Below are positions 9,055-17,857 of a DNA stretch of 64,000 nucleotides, in pieces. The stretch's first letter is position 1; every line of letters starts with the position of its first letter. Both the position numbers and the translations under genes were made by a program. Origin of the DNA: DATMNR01 sp963702765 (GTDB taxonomy: Bacteria > Chloroflexota > Ktedonobacteria > Ktedonobacterales > Ktedonobacteraceae). Under the pieces are notes generated by a model. The model did no database searches. It saw only the letters and a list, made by a program, of their open reading frames with translations, and was not told the DNA's origin. The stretch lies in contig CAVPEB010000027.1 of the NCBI GenBank assembly GCA_963702765.1, positions 186,001-250,000 on the forward strand, read 5' to 3'.

Positions 9055-9381
9055 ATCCCACCATGTTGCGGCTGATACTCAGATGTGGGGCTTCTCTCCC
9101 GTGAACAAGAGAAGCCAGCGGCTCGCAAATGATGGTTCACGCACGAAAGGCCCTCGCTGGTGACCACCCAAATTGACAAAAACAGGGTGAAGCGATCCGC
9201 TCCAGAAGCTGGTTTTCAGGCAGTCAATGGGGGTTCTGCTCACCATTGGGGGCAATTTCCCACGTTTGAGGGTAAAACTGACTCACATGGTAGGTCATTT
9301 ACCATCTGGCACAAGCTGCCCCTGTCGCGATGGCATTCTTTCTTGCCTTGATGGTTGGCCGGTTCGGTGGCGCGCAGGTGC

Positions 9382-9509
9382 TCAAGTCTGGCCAAATAAA
9401 ATAATCGGGCGAATTTCTTCGTAGAGCGTCTGTTCGGGCAGAGCGTCCGCTGCTTGATACTCGCCCACTCATCCGTGCGCTCTCGGCGGGATCGTTTCGG
9501 TCCAGGCAT
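9382..9509 (-). pseudogene. IS481-like transposase N-terminal stub (unit A)
   Basis: Reading leftward from an ATG at 9509 with a strong GGAGGAG site, the sequence gives MPGPKRSRRERTDEWASIK and then, after a one-base loss near 9437, WPEQTLYEEIRPIILFGQT. The WPEQ-x-x-YE-x-IRP-x-x-LFG pattern resembles the N-terminal helix-turn-helix region of IS481-type transposases as I remember them. A stop follows at once and no catalytic DDE domain is recognisable in 9055-9381, which otherwise holds nothing I can name. Confidence 0.45.
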
Positions 9510-9837
9510 CTCCTCCTGCCTTCCGATACAACGATACTCACATCAAGCGTACCCAATAGCCCGAACGTTTACAAGGATTCAGGGCCAGGTTAGCCAATAT
9601 TCACTGCCCATCTTTGCCCAATAGCGCGGGCGTAACGAGCGGAAAAACGACAGCAGATCAGTATTAAGGATAAACATAGACTAATGCAGATTAACGAGCA
9701 TCGACCAATTTTGCGGAAGGCCCCAATTGATGTTCGACTTATCTCCGCGTTTCTCGCTATTCGTTCGATATGAGGACGGCTTTTTACCGCTTTTTGTGCT
9801 AGTCTATGAGAAAAGAAGAAGCAAGGAGATACGACAC

Positions 9838-10344
9838 ATGGCTGAAGACAATTTCACGCTCACGACGTTCTACACCTCCTGGAAAGAGTACCAGGATCAC
9901 ATCAGAGGGGCGCTCGCACCACTCACTGCTGAGCAGCTTGAACTGCGCGCCGCACCTCACTTGCGCTCCATCGGCGAGAATGCCCTGCACATCATCGCTT
10001 GCCGTGCCTACTGGTTCACAGACTTCCTGGGCGAAGACTGCGGCGAGGAGATGAAGGTGTACGCGGGGTGGAACGAGGTTGCGCTGGAGCTGGGGGCACC
10101 CATCCCACCCGCTGCCGAGATGGTGCAGGGCCTCGACTGCACCTGGCAATTCATGTCTGATTGTCTGGCTCGCTGGAGTCCCGACGATATGCAACACACC
10201 TTCCCCGACGAATGGGACGGCAAACAAGTTGAGGTGTCTCGCGCCTGGGTTGTCTGGCATGTGATGGAGCATGACCTGCACCACGGCGGCGAACTCTCGC
10301 TCACCCTCGGCATGCACGGGCTCCCGGCGGATTTCCCCGGCTAG
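9838..10344 (+). CDS. DinB-like protein (unit B)
   Basis: A 168-residue homologue of the protein at 2850, again preceded by AAGGAG. It keeps the metal-site signature WHVMEHDLHHGGEL. Six residues differ, including Tyr in place of His in ACRAYWF and Met in place of Val near the C-terminus (LGMHG). The frame is also open upstream to 9727, but the ATG at 9838 has the better ribosome binding site and matches unit A. Whether the His to Tyr change affects metal binding depends on which His is a ligand. Confidence 0.8.
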   Translation: MAEDNFTLTTFYTSWKEYQDHIRGALAPLTAEQLELRAAPHLRSIGENALHIIACRAYWFTDFLGEDCGEEMKVYAGWNEVALELGAPIPPAAEMVQGLDCTWQFMSDCLARWSPDDMQHTFPDEWDGKQVEVSRAWVVWHVMEHDLHHGGELSLTLGMHGLPADFPG

Positions 10345-10449
10345 AGCCTGTGAAAGACTCGACCAAGGCAAAAGATGACGGAGGGCTTTGTAAATAAGCT
10401 CAAACTCATTAAAAGACAAGGGAGTATTGGAGAGTGAACATACCTACAG

Positions 10450-11265
10450 ATGACGGAAGGACACCAAAAGATGATTGAACACGGGTCTCCATCGAGAAAA
10501 AGAGTTTTGTTAACAGGTGCAGCAGGGGGAATTGGTTCATCCTTCTTCCGTGCTGAGGCATCGAACTATTTCTTTCGCCTGGCAGATCGAGAAACATCTA
10601 CCATTGTCTCAGCGCCTTCTCAAGAACATGAAATCAAAGAGCTCGATGTTGCTGATCTTGAGGCTTGCCAGGAGACGTGCGGGGATATTGATATAGTTAT
10701 TCACCTGGCTGCTGCTACCAATCCTGACGCCGACTTTTATCAAGCACTTCTGCAAAACAATATCTGCGGGACCTACAACATCTTTCGAGCGGCAAAAGAT
10801 CAGGGGTGCCAGCGCGTCATATTCGCCAGCAGCGCGCAAGTCTTCGCCGGGTATCCGGACGATGCCCAGGCTCATCCTGAGTCACTACTTCGTCCCATGA
10901 ATATGTATGGCGTTAGCAAGTGTTTCGGTGAAGCTGTGGCGTCTTACTTTGCTCATGCTGAAGGGCTCTCCAGTATTGCTGTACGCATTGGCTCCTATGA
11001 TGTCAACGGTGATATTTCTAACTGGTTACGACAGCAACCTAATGCACATCATCTGAGCGGTTATGTGAGCGAGCGGGATTTAAATCAACTGCTGGTACGC
11101 TGTATTGAAACACCAGATGTACAGTTTGCCGTTGTTCATGCTCTCTCCAACAATCGCTTCAAGAGGCTTGATATCACGTCCACACGAGACCTCTTAGGAT
11201 ATGCTCCCCATGATGACGCTTTTGAGATATTCCAGGCCGATTTACCAGCCTGGTTACAGGGCTAA
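10450..11265 (+). CDS. NAD-dependent epimerase/dehydratase (unit B)
   Basis: A 271-residue paralogue of the product at 3495. The cofactor motif LLTGAAGGIGS and the YGVSK catalytic pair are kept, and most of the 20 differences fall outside these motifs (for example PEADFY to PDADFY and VHPESPM to AHPESLL). It starts at an ATG within GATGACGGAAGG. The leader between the DinB-like stop (10344) and this start is shorter than in unit A, so the two genes could be co-transcribed. Confidence 0.8.
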   Translation: MTEGHQKMIEHGSPSRKRVLLTGAAGGIGSSFFRAEASNYFFRLADRETSTIVSAPSQEHEIKELDVADLEACQETCGDIDIVIHLAAATNPDADFYQALLQNNICGTYNIFRAAKDQGCQRVIFASSAQVFAGYPDDAQAHPESLLRPMNMYGVSKCFGEAVASYFAHAEGLSSIAVRIGSYDVNGDISNWLRQQPNAHHLSGYVSERDLNQLLVRCIETPDVQFAVVHALSNNRFKRLDITSTRDLLGYAPHDDAFEIFQADLPAWLQG

Positions 11266-11397
11266 ACGACCTTCCACATGCATGGTATTCCAAAATTAGT
11301 ATCCCAGTACCCACGGGTTGCGCAACGAGGTCATAGTGAGTAGCGAAAGAGCATAGAAAGGTATCTTTTCTACACGAGAGCAACGCTCTTCATGCTC

Positions 11398-12135
11398 TCA
11401 CCTGGCTGCAAAACCATGTTGTGGGCCAAATTCGCTCACATAGTGACGAATGAAAGTCAAAGCTTCTATGCATGCCCAGCTGATCCTCGTGAGTTCCTCA
11501 CGCCTCTTTTCCACGGCTACAATGGCTTTTTCTGGCTGACCCGCCGCCGATTCGTCGAGCACCGACTGGATGACGTCGAAGGGGTAGCCAGCGTCTCTGA
11601 GCAAGGCCACGACGCGCAGGCGGCGCATCTGTTGTTCGTCGTAGAGACGGTAACGGCTGTATGGCTCGCGAACCGGGTGCAACAGGCCCTGTTGTTCCCA
11701 GAAATACAAGGCAGAGACGCGCACGCCCACCTGTCTGGCCGCTTCTCCCACCCGGACCCGTTGGGAACGATGGGAGCTTTGCAAAGAATCGGACTGTGCA
11801 GCCCGTGTACGTAGGGCGACGAGCGTCTGCTCCACCTGGAGACGTTTGCGAGCAAGCTCAGCATGGCGCTCGTCGATCGTCGCAAGCGCCGCGGAAAGGT
11901 CGCCCCGGTGAAGCGCTTGCATGATCGCTGATGTTCGGGGCCAGCCGTAGCCCCGAACCATGCTTTGTACTGTTTTGAGTGCAGCCAGATGCTGCGGCGT
12001 GTAGAGGCGATAGCTGCTTGGACTCCGCTGTGCTTGCGGGATCAAGCCATTCGCCTCGTAATTGCGTACTTGTTGAACACTAATGTGTCCAGCCAGTGCG
12101 AGATCATGGGTACGCAGATAGGGAAGAGCTGTCAT
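11398..12135 (-). CDS. Tandem double-MerR transcriptional regulator (unit B)
   Basis: A 245-residue paralogue of the regulator at 4444, with both MerR helix-turn-helix domains retained (ISVQQVRNYEANGLIP near the N-terminus and VRVSALYFWEQQGLLHP near residue 135). Nineteen residues differ, most of them in the linker and the last 25 residues, where EFDPHHSLASR becomes EFGPQHGFAAR. Recognition-helix sequences are nearly unchanged, so both regulators may bind the same site. The start at 12135 follows GGGAGTTTTAC. Confidence 0.85.
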   Translation of the reverse strand: MTALPYLRTHDLALAGHISVQQVRNYEANGLIPQAQRSPSSYRLYTPQHLAALKTVQSMVRGYGWPRTSAIMQALHRGDLSAALATIDERHAELARKRLQVEQTLVALRTRAAQSDSLQSSHRSQRVRVGEAARQVGVRVSALYFWEQQGLLHPVREPYSRYRLYDEQQMRRLRVVALLRDAGYPFDVIQSVLDESAAGQPEKAIVAVEKRREELTRISWACIEALTFIRHYVSEFGPQHGFAAR

Positions 12136-12443
12136 GTAAAACTCCCAAGTGCTATTAGAGACTTCTTTTAATCAACACTCTTCTTTCTACCACATCGAAC
12201 AAGCACACGGAGCCTCAACAGGAGTCTGATGTCCCCAAACATACGCGTCTCGATGCTGCTTCACCCTCCAGTTGGGCATTGGTGTTGTACAGTAGAAGAG
12301 TGATCCAGAAAAAAGCCTGGCCAGCGCGGGATCAAAACGTATGCATACATCTGAATAGGAGTGCTGCCTCACATGATGCAACAGATGACAGACTATTGCC
12401 GACATTCGAGGTAGCTATGAAGCGAATGATGGAGGAAACTCAC

Positions 12444-13271
12444 ATGCTTGAAGCGACATTACATGACGGAAGCACCATCGAGATCGAGGTTCACGGCTCA
12501 GGACCGACCCTGCTACTGCCAGTCAATCCACAACCGGTGATAGGAACACAAGCCGATGAAATGCGGAAGTATGGCACTGATCCAGCTCTGGGCCAATCGC
12601 TGATCAAAGGGCTGAGCGACGCCTTTCGCGTGGTGGCTTTCGACTATGAAGGACAGTGCCTTCGTCGACCAAAACCGGACACGCTGACGCCTGCCAACAC
12701 TGCGAGCGACCTGCTTGCTGTGGCAGATGCCGCAGGGGCAGATCGGTTCGCCTACTATGGCTACTCCTGGCTGGCGATGATTGGGCTTCAACTCGCCATC
12801 CGCACCGACCGCCTCTGGGCACTCATCATGGGTGGCTTTCCACCACTCAACGGCCCATACGAGGAGATGCTCCTCGTCACTACTGTGACCTACGAGATGG
12901 CGAGCGGCGCACGGGCAACGCCTTCAGCAGATGAATCCGAATGGCCCGGCATGGCTCTATCAAGGGATCAAACCCGGCAATTTGTCACGCTGTACCAGGC
13001 GTTGCAGGGGTTCGATGATCGAGCCGCCCAGGCGCAGATCACCTGTCCCCGTCTCTGCTTTGTGGGTTCGGCGGATGAGATCCAGTACGACAAACATTGG
13101 GGAAATGTGACTGTGAGTTTAGCAGGTCCAATCGTGCAGGGACAGGCACAGCTCTCAGATCTGGGCTGGGATGTGCGAGTGCTTGATGGGCTTGATCATA
13201 TCCAGGCCATGCAGGCAAAACAGGTGGTACCAATCCTGCGTTCGTGGTTGACTACCACATTGGGATCATAA
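12444..13271 (+). CDS. Alpha/beta-fold hydrolase (unit B)
   Basis: A 275-residue alpha/beta hydrolase with an intact frame. The nucleophile elbow is YYGYSWLAM (about residue 104), the likely acid lies in SADEIQYD (about 210), and the histidine in GLDHIQAM (about 255). The elbow reads G-Y-S-W-L, so the usual glycine two places after the serine is replaced by leucine. The oxyanion region near the N-terminus (LLPVNPQPV) also lacks the common HG motif, so activity is not assured. The start is taken at the ATG following TGGAGGAAACTCAC; the frame is open upstream to 12279. Confidence 0.75.
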   Translation: MLEATLHDGSTIEIEVHGSGPTLLLPVNPQPVIGTQADEMRKYGTDPALGQSLIKGLSDAFRVVAFDYEGQCLRRPKPDTLTPANTASDLLAVADAAGADRFAYYGYSWLAMIGLQLAIRTDRLWALIMGGFPPLNGPYEEMLLVTTVTYEMASGARATPSADESEWPGMALSRDQTRQFVTLYQALQGFDDRAAQAQITCPRLCFVGSADEIQYDKHWGNVTVSLAGPIVQGQAQLSDLGWDVRVLDGLDHIQAMQAKQVVPILRSWLTTTLGS

Positions 13272-13273
13272 CC

Positions 13274-13357
13274 GATCGTCGTGGAACACTCCCGTTGAGT
13301 TGAGCCTAACGGGGGAGACCACCTCGTAACATAATGGGCAAAGATGGGCAGTGACCC
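13274..13357. mobile_element. Insertion-sequence end-like segment (unit B)
   Basis: The unit B equivalent of 6320-6403, from GATCGTCGTGGAACAC to ATGGGCAGTGA, with only minor differences (ATAATGGGC for ATACTGGGC). Its reverse complement resembles the sequence preceding the truncated transposase at 16723. Confidence 0.5.
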
Positions 13358-13474
13358 GTGGCTAACCCTCTTGTCAACTGCCAGGCCATGTTCCTACACT
13401 TGATCTGTGACAGGCATGCGACCCGGCGAGGACCGCGTGCGCTGATAATGTTTCAGGTGTAGGAGGAAAACCAG

Positions 13475-13903
13475 ATGCTCATCGTAAACGACGCCCATCT
13501 TTGTCTGGCAGGCAGATCGAGCCTGGAGGAGCGGTGTCACTACTGCAAGAAGCCTCTGGCTGCGTATCCGCTTGTCATGAGCGACGATGCAAAGCAGACC
13601 GTGTACCATGTCACCTGCGCGCTCGAACTCGCCACAGACCTCCTGGTCGATCTGGCGACCTTCTTCCATCCTCCAACTCTGTATCAACCATTGTATGTTC
13701 TCACGCCTCCCGACGCCGCTTCTGCCATGATGGCATGCGGCGAGCAGGTGCCAACGGAAGGAGATATCCATGCAGTCAGCAAACCTTCGTCAGATGAAGA
13801 CAGCCATTCGAGATCAGGCATTCGACTTCGCGAGCGAGAGTGTCCTGCGCCATCGGGGTCGTCGTCGCGGTCAGGTATAGCCGTGGCCAACTCCTGGCTA
13901 TGA
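13475..13903 (+). CDS. Small Cys/His protein of unknown function (unit B)
   Basis: A 142-residue frame nearly identical to the one at 6521, differing only at residue 5 (Asn for His). The ribosome binding site TAGGAGGAAAACCAG and the CxxC...HxxC arrangement (RCHYCKKPL, VYHVTCALE) are kept. Near identity here, against about 7 per cent protein divergence in the epimerase of the same unit, suggests recent gene conversion or strong constraint. Confidence 0.5.
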   Translation: MLIVNDAHLCLAGRSSLEERCHYCKKPLAAYPLVMSDDAKQTVYHVTCALELATDLLVDLATFFHPPTLYQPLYVLTPPDAASAMMACGEQVPTEGDIHAVSKPSSDEDSHSRSGIRLRERECPAPSGSSSRSGIAVANSWL

Positions 13904-14701
13904 TACGCGGCTGGGGTGGACGCTGGTATCCGGTGGACAGCGTGTACATTGCGTACGCGGGCCGCACGCTTCTCTCGTAAAGGAGCCTGGCTGATGAAAG
14001 ACCGCCTGAACTGTCTGCTGATCTGTGGTCGGCGAGAGCTTCGACGCGCCTCCCGCAGCGATGTCAGGAACTGGCATCCGGTATATGGCCGAACTCGAAG
14101 AACTGATTGAGAGCTACCGCACCTTCGCCACGACCCTGACTCTCTCAACATCTGTGGAGCGAGCTACTCGCCGCAAGCTCGTTGCGCGAAAACCCTCAGG
14201 GTCGTTGGACCAACGACAGACGCCAGGCAGGCGAGAAAATAGCTCTTGGCGTGGACGAGGAGAAGGCAGACAATCCTGAGCTTGCCCCCAATCCGCGTTG
14301 CCAGAATACCCATGAGCTGTGGCGTTGTCAGCACGCGCACCTCGCCAGACGAGTCTTCCCATCCCCTTGCGCATGGATGTGAAGAGTGGATCGGTGGGGT
14401 GACCAGTATCCATTGACACCGATGCGGTCTCCATGCTATCATCTGGCTGATGAGTAAAAGATATCTGTTCCCCTCAGGCGGTGTGAAACCGCTTTTGACC
14501 GCGTAAGCCCGGCACTTTCGGCTTACGTGGCTGTTTGTGAATAGCGCCCTCCTCACGCGCAGCGCTGATCGCGTTGGTGCGAGTATGTGCGTTGCCTTCA
14601 TCCTGAGATGTATCTCAGCCCCGTATTGATTGGACCCCTCCTGTGTTGCCGGGCTCTTTTTCCTTCCTTTCTTGCAGAAATACGTCGAACGAAAGGATGT
14701 T
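13770..14701 (+). other. Cluster of very short frames (unit B)
   Basis: Equivalent to 6816-7747. The small frames at 13770 (36 residues) and 13994 (38 residues) and their ribosome binding sites are unchanged. The frame through MAELEELIESYRTFATTL runs further (to 14279) because of small indels near 14180. On the minus strand a frame at 14164-14400 (VRVLTTPQLMGILATRIGG) is longer than its unit A equivalent. I see no recognisable family in either. Confidence 0.3.
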
Positions 14702-14771
14702 TCATGGCCAACACCACCTTCACCCGCCGGAAGATTGAGCCTCTTTACCAGAGAGAAAGCGACCAGAATGC

Positions 14772-16010
14772 ATGGACACAGAAGTCATTCCACAACAGCC
14801 CGTTTCCCTTTGGCGCAATCGTGACTATCTTTTGCTTTGGCTCGGCCGGGCCGTCTCCTCGCTCGGCACGAGTTGCACGCAGTTCGCGTTTCCGCTGCTC
14901 ATTGTGGGACTGACGCGTTCGATCGCTGCTGCCGGGCTAGCGTATAGCCTGGGACAGCTTCCCTACGTCCTCCTGAGCCTACCCGCCGGGGCGCTGGTGG
15001 ATCGCTGGCCGCGCAAACGCGTGATGCTTCTCTGTACCTTCTGCTTGATGGTGTGCGTGGCGAGCATTCCCCTGGCGCTGTTCCTGACCAGCGGACCACT
15101 GCGGCTGCTTCTCCTCTACGCCATAGCCTTTGGCCTGGGAGCCATTTCGCTTTTCTACGAGCTGGCCGAATTGGCAGCACGGGCATGGGTCGTGCCAAAG
15201 AGCCAGCTCACCACAGCAGTCGCACAGAACGAGGTGATCGTTGGCTCCTGCGCGCTTGTCGGACCCGCGCTGGGCAGCTTGCTCTTTAGCATCAGCAGGC
15301 TGCTCCCGTTCGTCACCGACGCGCTTTCCTCTCTGATCTTGCTCAGCTCATTGCTCTCCATACGCTCGCCCATGCAAGACGAACGGAGGACGGAGCGTCA
15401 CCACCTGCTCTTAGAAGTGCGCGAGGGACTCACCTGGCTGTGGGAGCATGAGGTCATGCGCTCGATCGTCCTGATTTCCAGCTATGTCAACTTCACCATA
15501 ACAGCCAGCGTGCTTCTCGTCCTGGCCATTGTGCAACAGCAGCATATCCCGTCCGTGCTCTACGGCCTGATCGTCGCAGTTGGCGGCGTCGGGAACCTGC
15601 TTGGCACGGCGCTCTGCCCGCCTTTGCAGCGGCGCATACGCATTGGCCTCGCGTTGGGCTGTGCCCTGATCGTGTTCGTGTTGCTCTGGCCTCTCTATGG
15701 CTTCATCACGACGCCACTGCTGTTGGGAGCCGTCTTCGCGGGCATCGCTCTCTCCGACTCGATCCGTGCTATCTTCATGGACAGTTATCGCTTCGCTGTC
15801 GTACCAGATGCCCTGCAAGGCCGCGTCAATGGCGTCTATCGCCTGATCTTGTTCAGCGTCCTCACCATCGGCTCCTCCGCACTCGGGCTGAGCCTGGAGC
15901 ATCTGGGCGTGTTGCCGACCGTGGGCATCGTGTGGAGTGGCCTGCTTCTGATAACCGGATTTCTGTTTCTCTCTCGGCACATGCGGCAAGCGACATTCCC
16001 ACAAGAGTAA
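14772..16010 (+). CDS. MFS exporter (unit B)
   Basis: A 412-residue major facilitator, the paralogue of the product at 7816, with about twelve membrane helices and the loop motif PAGALVDRWPRKRVML intact. The eight differing residues cluster in helix 1-2 (TQFAFPLLIVGLTRSIA), the loop before helix 4 (SGPLRL) and the second half (RIRIGLALG, FITTPLL). Membrane-facing changes could alter cargo, but this cannot be judged from sequence. Confidence 0.85.
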   Translation: MDTEVIPQQPVSLWRNRDYLLLWLGRAVSSLGTSCTQFAFPLLIVGLTRSIAAAGLAYSLGQLPYVLLSLPAGALVDRWPRKRVMLLCTFCLMVCVASIPLALFLTSGPLRLLLLYAIAFGLGAISLFYELAELAARAWVVPKSQLTTAVAQNEVIVGSCALVGPALGSLLFSISRLLPFVTDALSSLILLSSLLSIRSPMQDERRTERHHLLLEVREGLTWLWEHEVMRSIVLISSYVNFTITASVLLVLAIVQQQHIPSVLYGLIVAVGGVGNLLGTALCPPLQRRIRIGLALGCALIVFVLLWPLYGFITTPLLLGAVFAGIALSDSIRAIFMDSYRFAVVPDALQGRVNGVYRLILFSVLTIGSSALGLSLEHLGVLPTVGIVWSGLLLITGFLFLSRHMRQATFPQE

Positions 16011-16340
16011 ATCCCACCATGTTGCGGCTGATACTCAGATGTGGGGCTTCTCTCCCGTGAACAAGAGAAGCCAGCGGCTCGCACATGATGGTTCACGCTA
16101 CGAAATGGCCCTCGGCTTCCGACCACCCAAATTGACAAAAACAGGGTGAAGCGATCCGCTCCAGAAGCTGGTTTTCAGGCAGTCAATGGGGGTTCTGCTC
16201 ACCATTGGGGGCAATTTCCCACGTTTGAGGGTAAAACTGACTCACATGGTAGGTCATTTACCATCTGGCACAAGCTGCCCCTGTCGCGATGGCATTCTTT
16301 CTTGTCTTGATGGTTGGCCAGTTCGGTGGCGCGCAGGTGC

Positions 16341-16469
16341 TCAAGTCTGGCCAAATAAAATAATCGGGCGAATTTCTTCGTAGAGCGTCTGTTCGGGCCA
16401 GAGCGTCCACTGCTTGATACTCGCCCACTCATCCGTGCGCTCTCGGCGGGATCGTTTCGGTCCAGGCAT
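16341..16469 (-). pseudogene. IS481-like transposase N-terminal stub (unit B)
   Basis: An uninterrupted 42-codon frame from an ATG at 16469 behind GGAGGAG: MPGPKRSRRERTDEWASIK, then WTLWPEQTLYEEIRPIILFG and a stop. It is the intact version of the stub at 9382. A complete transposase of this kind would be several hundred residues, so only the N-terminal helix-turn-helix start survives. The gap 16011-16340 holds no gene I can support. Confidence 0.45.
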
Positions 16470-16560
16470 CTCCTCCTGCCTTCCGATACAACGATACTCA
16501 CATCAAGCGTACCCAATAGCCCGAACGTTTACAAGGATTCAGGGCCAGGTTAGCCAATAT

Positions 16561-16630
16561 TCACTGCCCATCTTTGCCCAGTATGTTATGAGGTGGTCTC
16601 CTAACGGGGGTGTTCCACGACGATCACATC
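16561..16630 (+). mobile_element. Insertion-sequence end preceding a truncated transposase
   Basis: TCACTGCCCATCTTTGCCCA followed by GTATGTTATGAGGTGGTCTC and GTGTTCCACGACGATC is the reverse complement, with a small indel, of 6320-6403 and 13274-13357. The tandem duplication breaks off inside this sequence at 16580. The arrangement suggests that the IS end served as a recombination point. Confidence 0.55.
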
Positions 16631-16722
16631 AGGAGGACGAATAATCGGTATCTCCGATTCACCTATCGCTATTCCGCGTCTCTTCACAATTTGTTTCCTC
16701 AACGCCCATCTGATTTGGAGAG

Positions 16723-16929
16723 ATGGCTCTAATCACCCACTACCTCAAACGCCAGGACGTGCTTGCTGCTATTGAAGAGCAAGTACATTTTACCCGTCGC
16801 CGCTTCGGACGCTCCAAGGTGATCGATTTCGTCGCGGTGTTGCTCAGCCATGCGATCAGTGGTGAGTATACCCTCGAAGCGTTCTATGAGCGCTTGCAGC
16901 CTTTCGCTCGCTCATTCATGGCTCTGTAG
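16723..16929 (+). pseudogene. Truncated IS4-like transposase
   Basis: A 68-residue frame reading VHFTRRRFGRSKVIDFVAVL, then LLSHAISGEYTLEAFYERLQ and PFARSFMAL, then a stop. It resembles the N-terminus of the long IS4-type transposases common in Ktedonobacter, in which the pattern continues into a LFGR motif and a DDE domain. Here the sequence changes abruptly after FMAL, and 16930-17146 shows no continuation in any frame. It is therefore a remnant of an element whose end lies at 16561. Confidence 0.65.
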
Positions 16930-17146
16930 AGCTCAATCAAGCAAGCGCTATTATTTCAGAGATTTGTTCAAGAGATGGAAAAAGTGGAATAAACGTATAT
17001 GAGAGGCTGTTTTTAGTAATGGAACTCCTAAACATTGCCTTCCTCTCCAGAAGAAGATTCCACCTGATTTATGAATGTATTCTTTCTTGGTGGCAGGAAG
17101 AAAGCTGAGGTCGTTGAGGCGTTCTAAAACGTTAAATGGGATATAA

Positions 17147-17365
17147 CAAATCAGCAACTATGATGGCTACTACACCATGCAAGGTGTAGATACAGTTATA
17201 CCCGTCGATATGTATGTACCCGGTTGTCCACCTCGGCCTGAGGCCTTAATCGAGGGGCTTCTCAAGGTACGTGAGAAGATTCTGAAACAGGGCTTGAAGG
17301 TGCAAGGTCTCGATGAGATCGACGAGGAAGAAGTGCAACGGATACTTCAAGATATACATGCATAA
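17147..17365 (+). pseudogene. nuoB: C-terminal fragment of NADH-quinone oxidoreductase subunit B
   Basis: The open frame from 17147 gives SNYDGYYTMQGVDTVIPVDM followed by YVPGCPPRPEALIEGLLKV. This is the hallmark C-terminal region of NuoB, where the cysteine of GCPPRPEAL is a ligand of cluster N2. The remaining 25 residues are charged and end at 17365. The N-terminal two thirds, including the CC pair and the preceding cysteine ligand, are absent, and no other complex I genes are nearby. The piece lies beside a truncated transposase, so it was probably moved or cut by mobile-element activity. Confidence 0.8.
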
Positions 17366-17419
17366 AAATAGCAATAGTTGCTACTCACTATGCATTTAAG
17401 AATATATGAAGAGAAAGTT

Positions 17420-17626
17420 ATGATGATGTATCAAATACAGGATAGTTCAGAAAATGAGTTTCATAACGAGGATTTAGTGCTGTGGTATGCTCACGCTGAA
17501 AAGCGCGTTCTTCCCATCCCCGGAGTTGTAGTACGCCAGCAGGAATACGATGTGATTATTCGGACTTGTGTAGATGGAACTATAAGAGAGTTCGCAGTCT
17601 CTCCTGATGAGCTTGTTAAACGTTAG
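17420..17626 (+). CDS. Small conserved-looking protein of unknown function
   Basis: A 68-residue product starting MMMYQIQDSSENEFHNEDLV; the ATG at 17420 is preceded by GAAGAGAAAG. The core (LVLWYAHAEKRVLPIPGVVV, then YDVIIRTCVDGTIREFAV) reads like a single small beta-barrel of the kind seen in short nucleic-acid- or metal-related domains, but I cannot name a family. A similar pattern occurs in the small protein at 28638. No operon partner is apparent. Confidence 0.55.
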   Translation: MMMYQIQDSSENEFHNEDLVLWYAHAEKRVLPIPGVVVRQQEYDVIIRTCVDGTIREFAVSPDELVKR

Positions 17627-17857
17627 TCTTTGTTGAGTTCTGTTATAAACGTGAAGGGTATTGGAAACAACGAAAGACAAGAGCAACGAGACACGCTAAC
17701 CTTCACAGCTCCCTTCCATCGCGTTCACACGTCACTTTTAGGGCAGGGAGACGTTCCAGGTTGGAATTTGCCCCATCGAGAGGCTCTCTCGCTGCTCGCA
17801 TCAGATACGAGACGTCTCGCTCGAGGTGAGACGACATGCCAGCACCGAGCTGGCGAC

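Larger units (their letters stand above)
2633..9620. repeat. Unit A of a ~7 kb tandem duplication
   Basis: The unit begins at ATAGCGCGGGCG and ends at TCTTTGCCCA, directly abutting the start of unit B at 9621. It holds a DinB-like gene, epimerase, double-MerR regulator, alpha/beta hydrolase, a small Cys/His protein, an MFS exporter and a transposase stub, in the same order and orientation as unit B. The copies differ by point changes, small indels and a longer epimerase leader in unit A (about 3430-3490). I count 20 amino-acid differences in 271 for the epimerase, 19 in 245 for MerR, 6 in 168 for DinB, 8 in 412 for MFS and 1 in 142 for the small protein, so divergence is uneven along the unit. 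Confidence 0.95.
9621..16580. repeat. Unit B of the ~7 kb tandem duplication
   Basis: Unit B begins immediately after unit A, at ATAGCGCGGGCG, and ends at TCTTTGCCCA, where the sequence continues into the IS end at 16581 instead of a third copy. Gene order and strand match unit A. Total length is 6,960 bases against 6,988. Here the alpha/beta hydrolase frame is intact, and the transposase stub lacks the one-base loss seen in unit A. Confidence 0.95.

Noticed and set aside
2633..16580. The 7 kb duplication as an assembly artefact
   Set aside because: The copies differ by many substitutions and indels, so they cannot be the same locus assembled twice.
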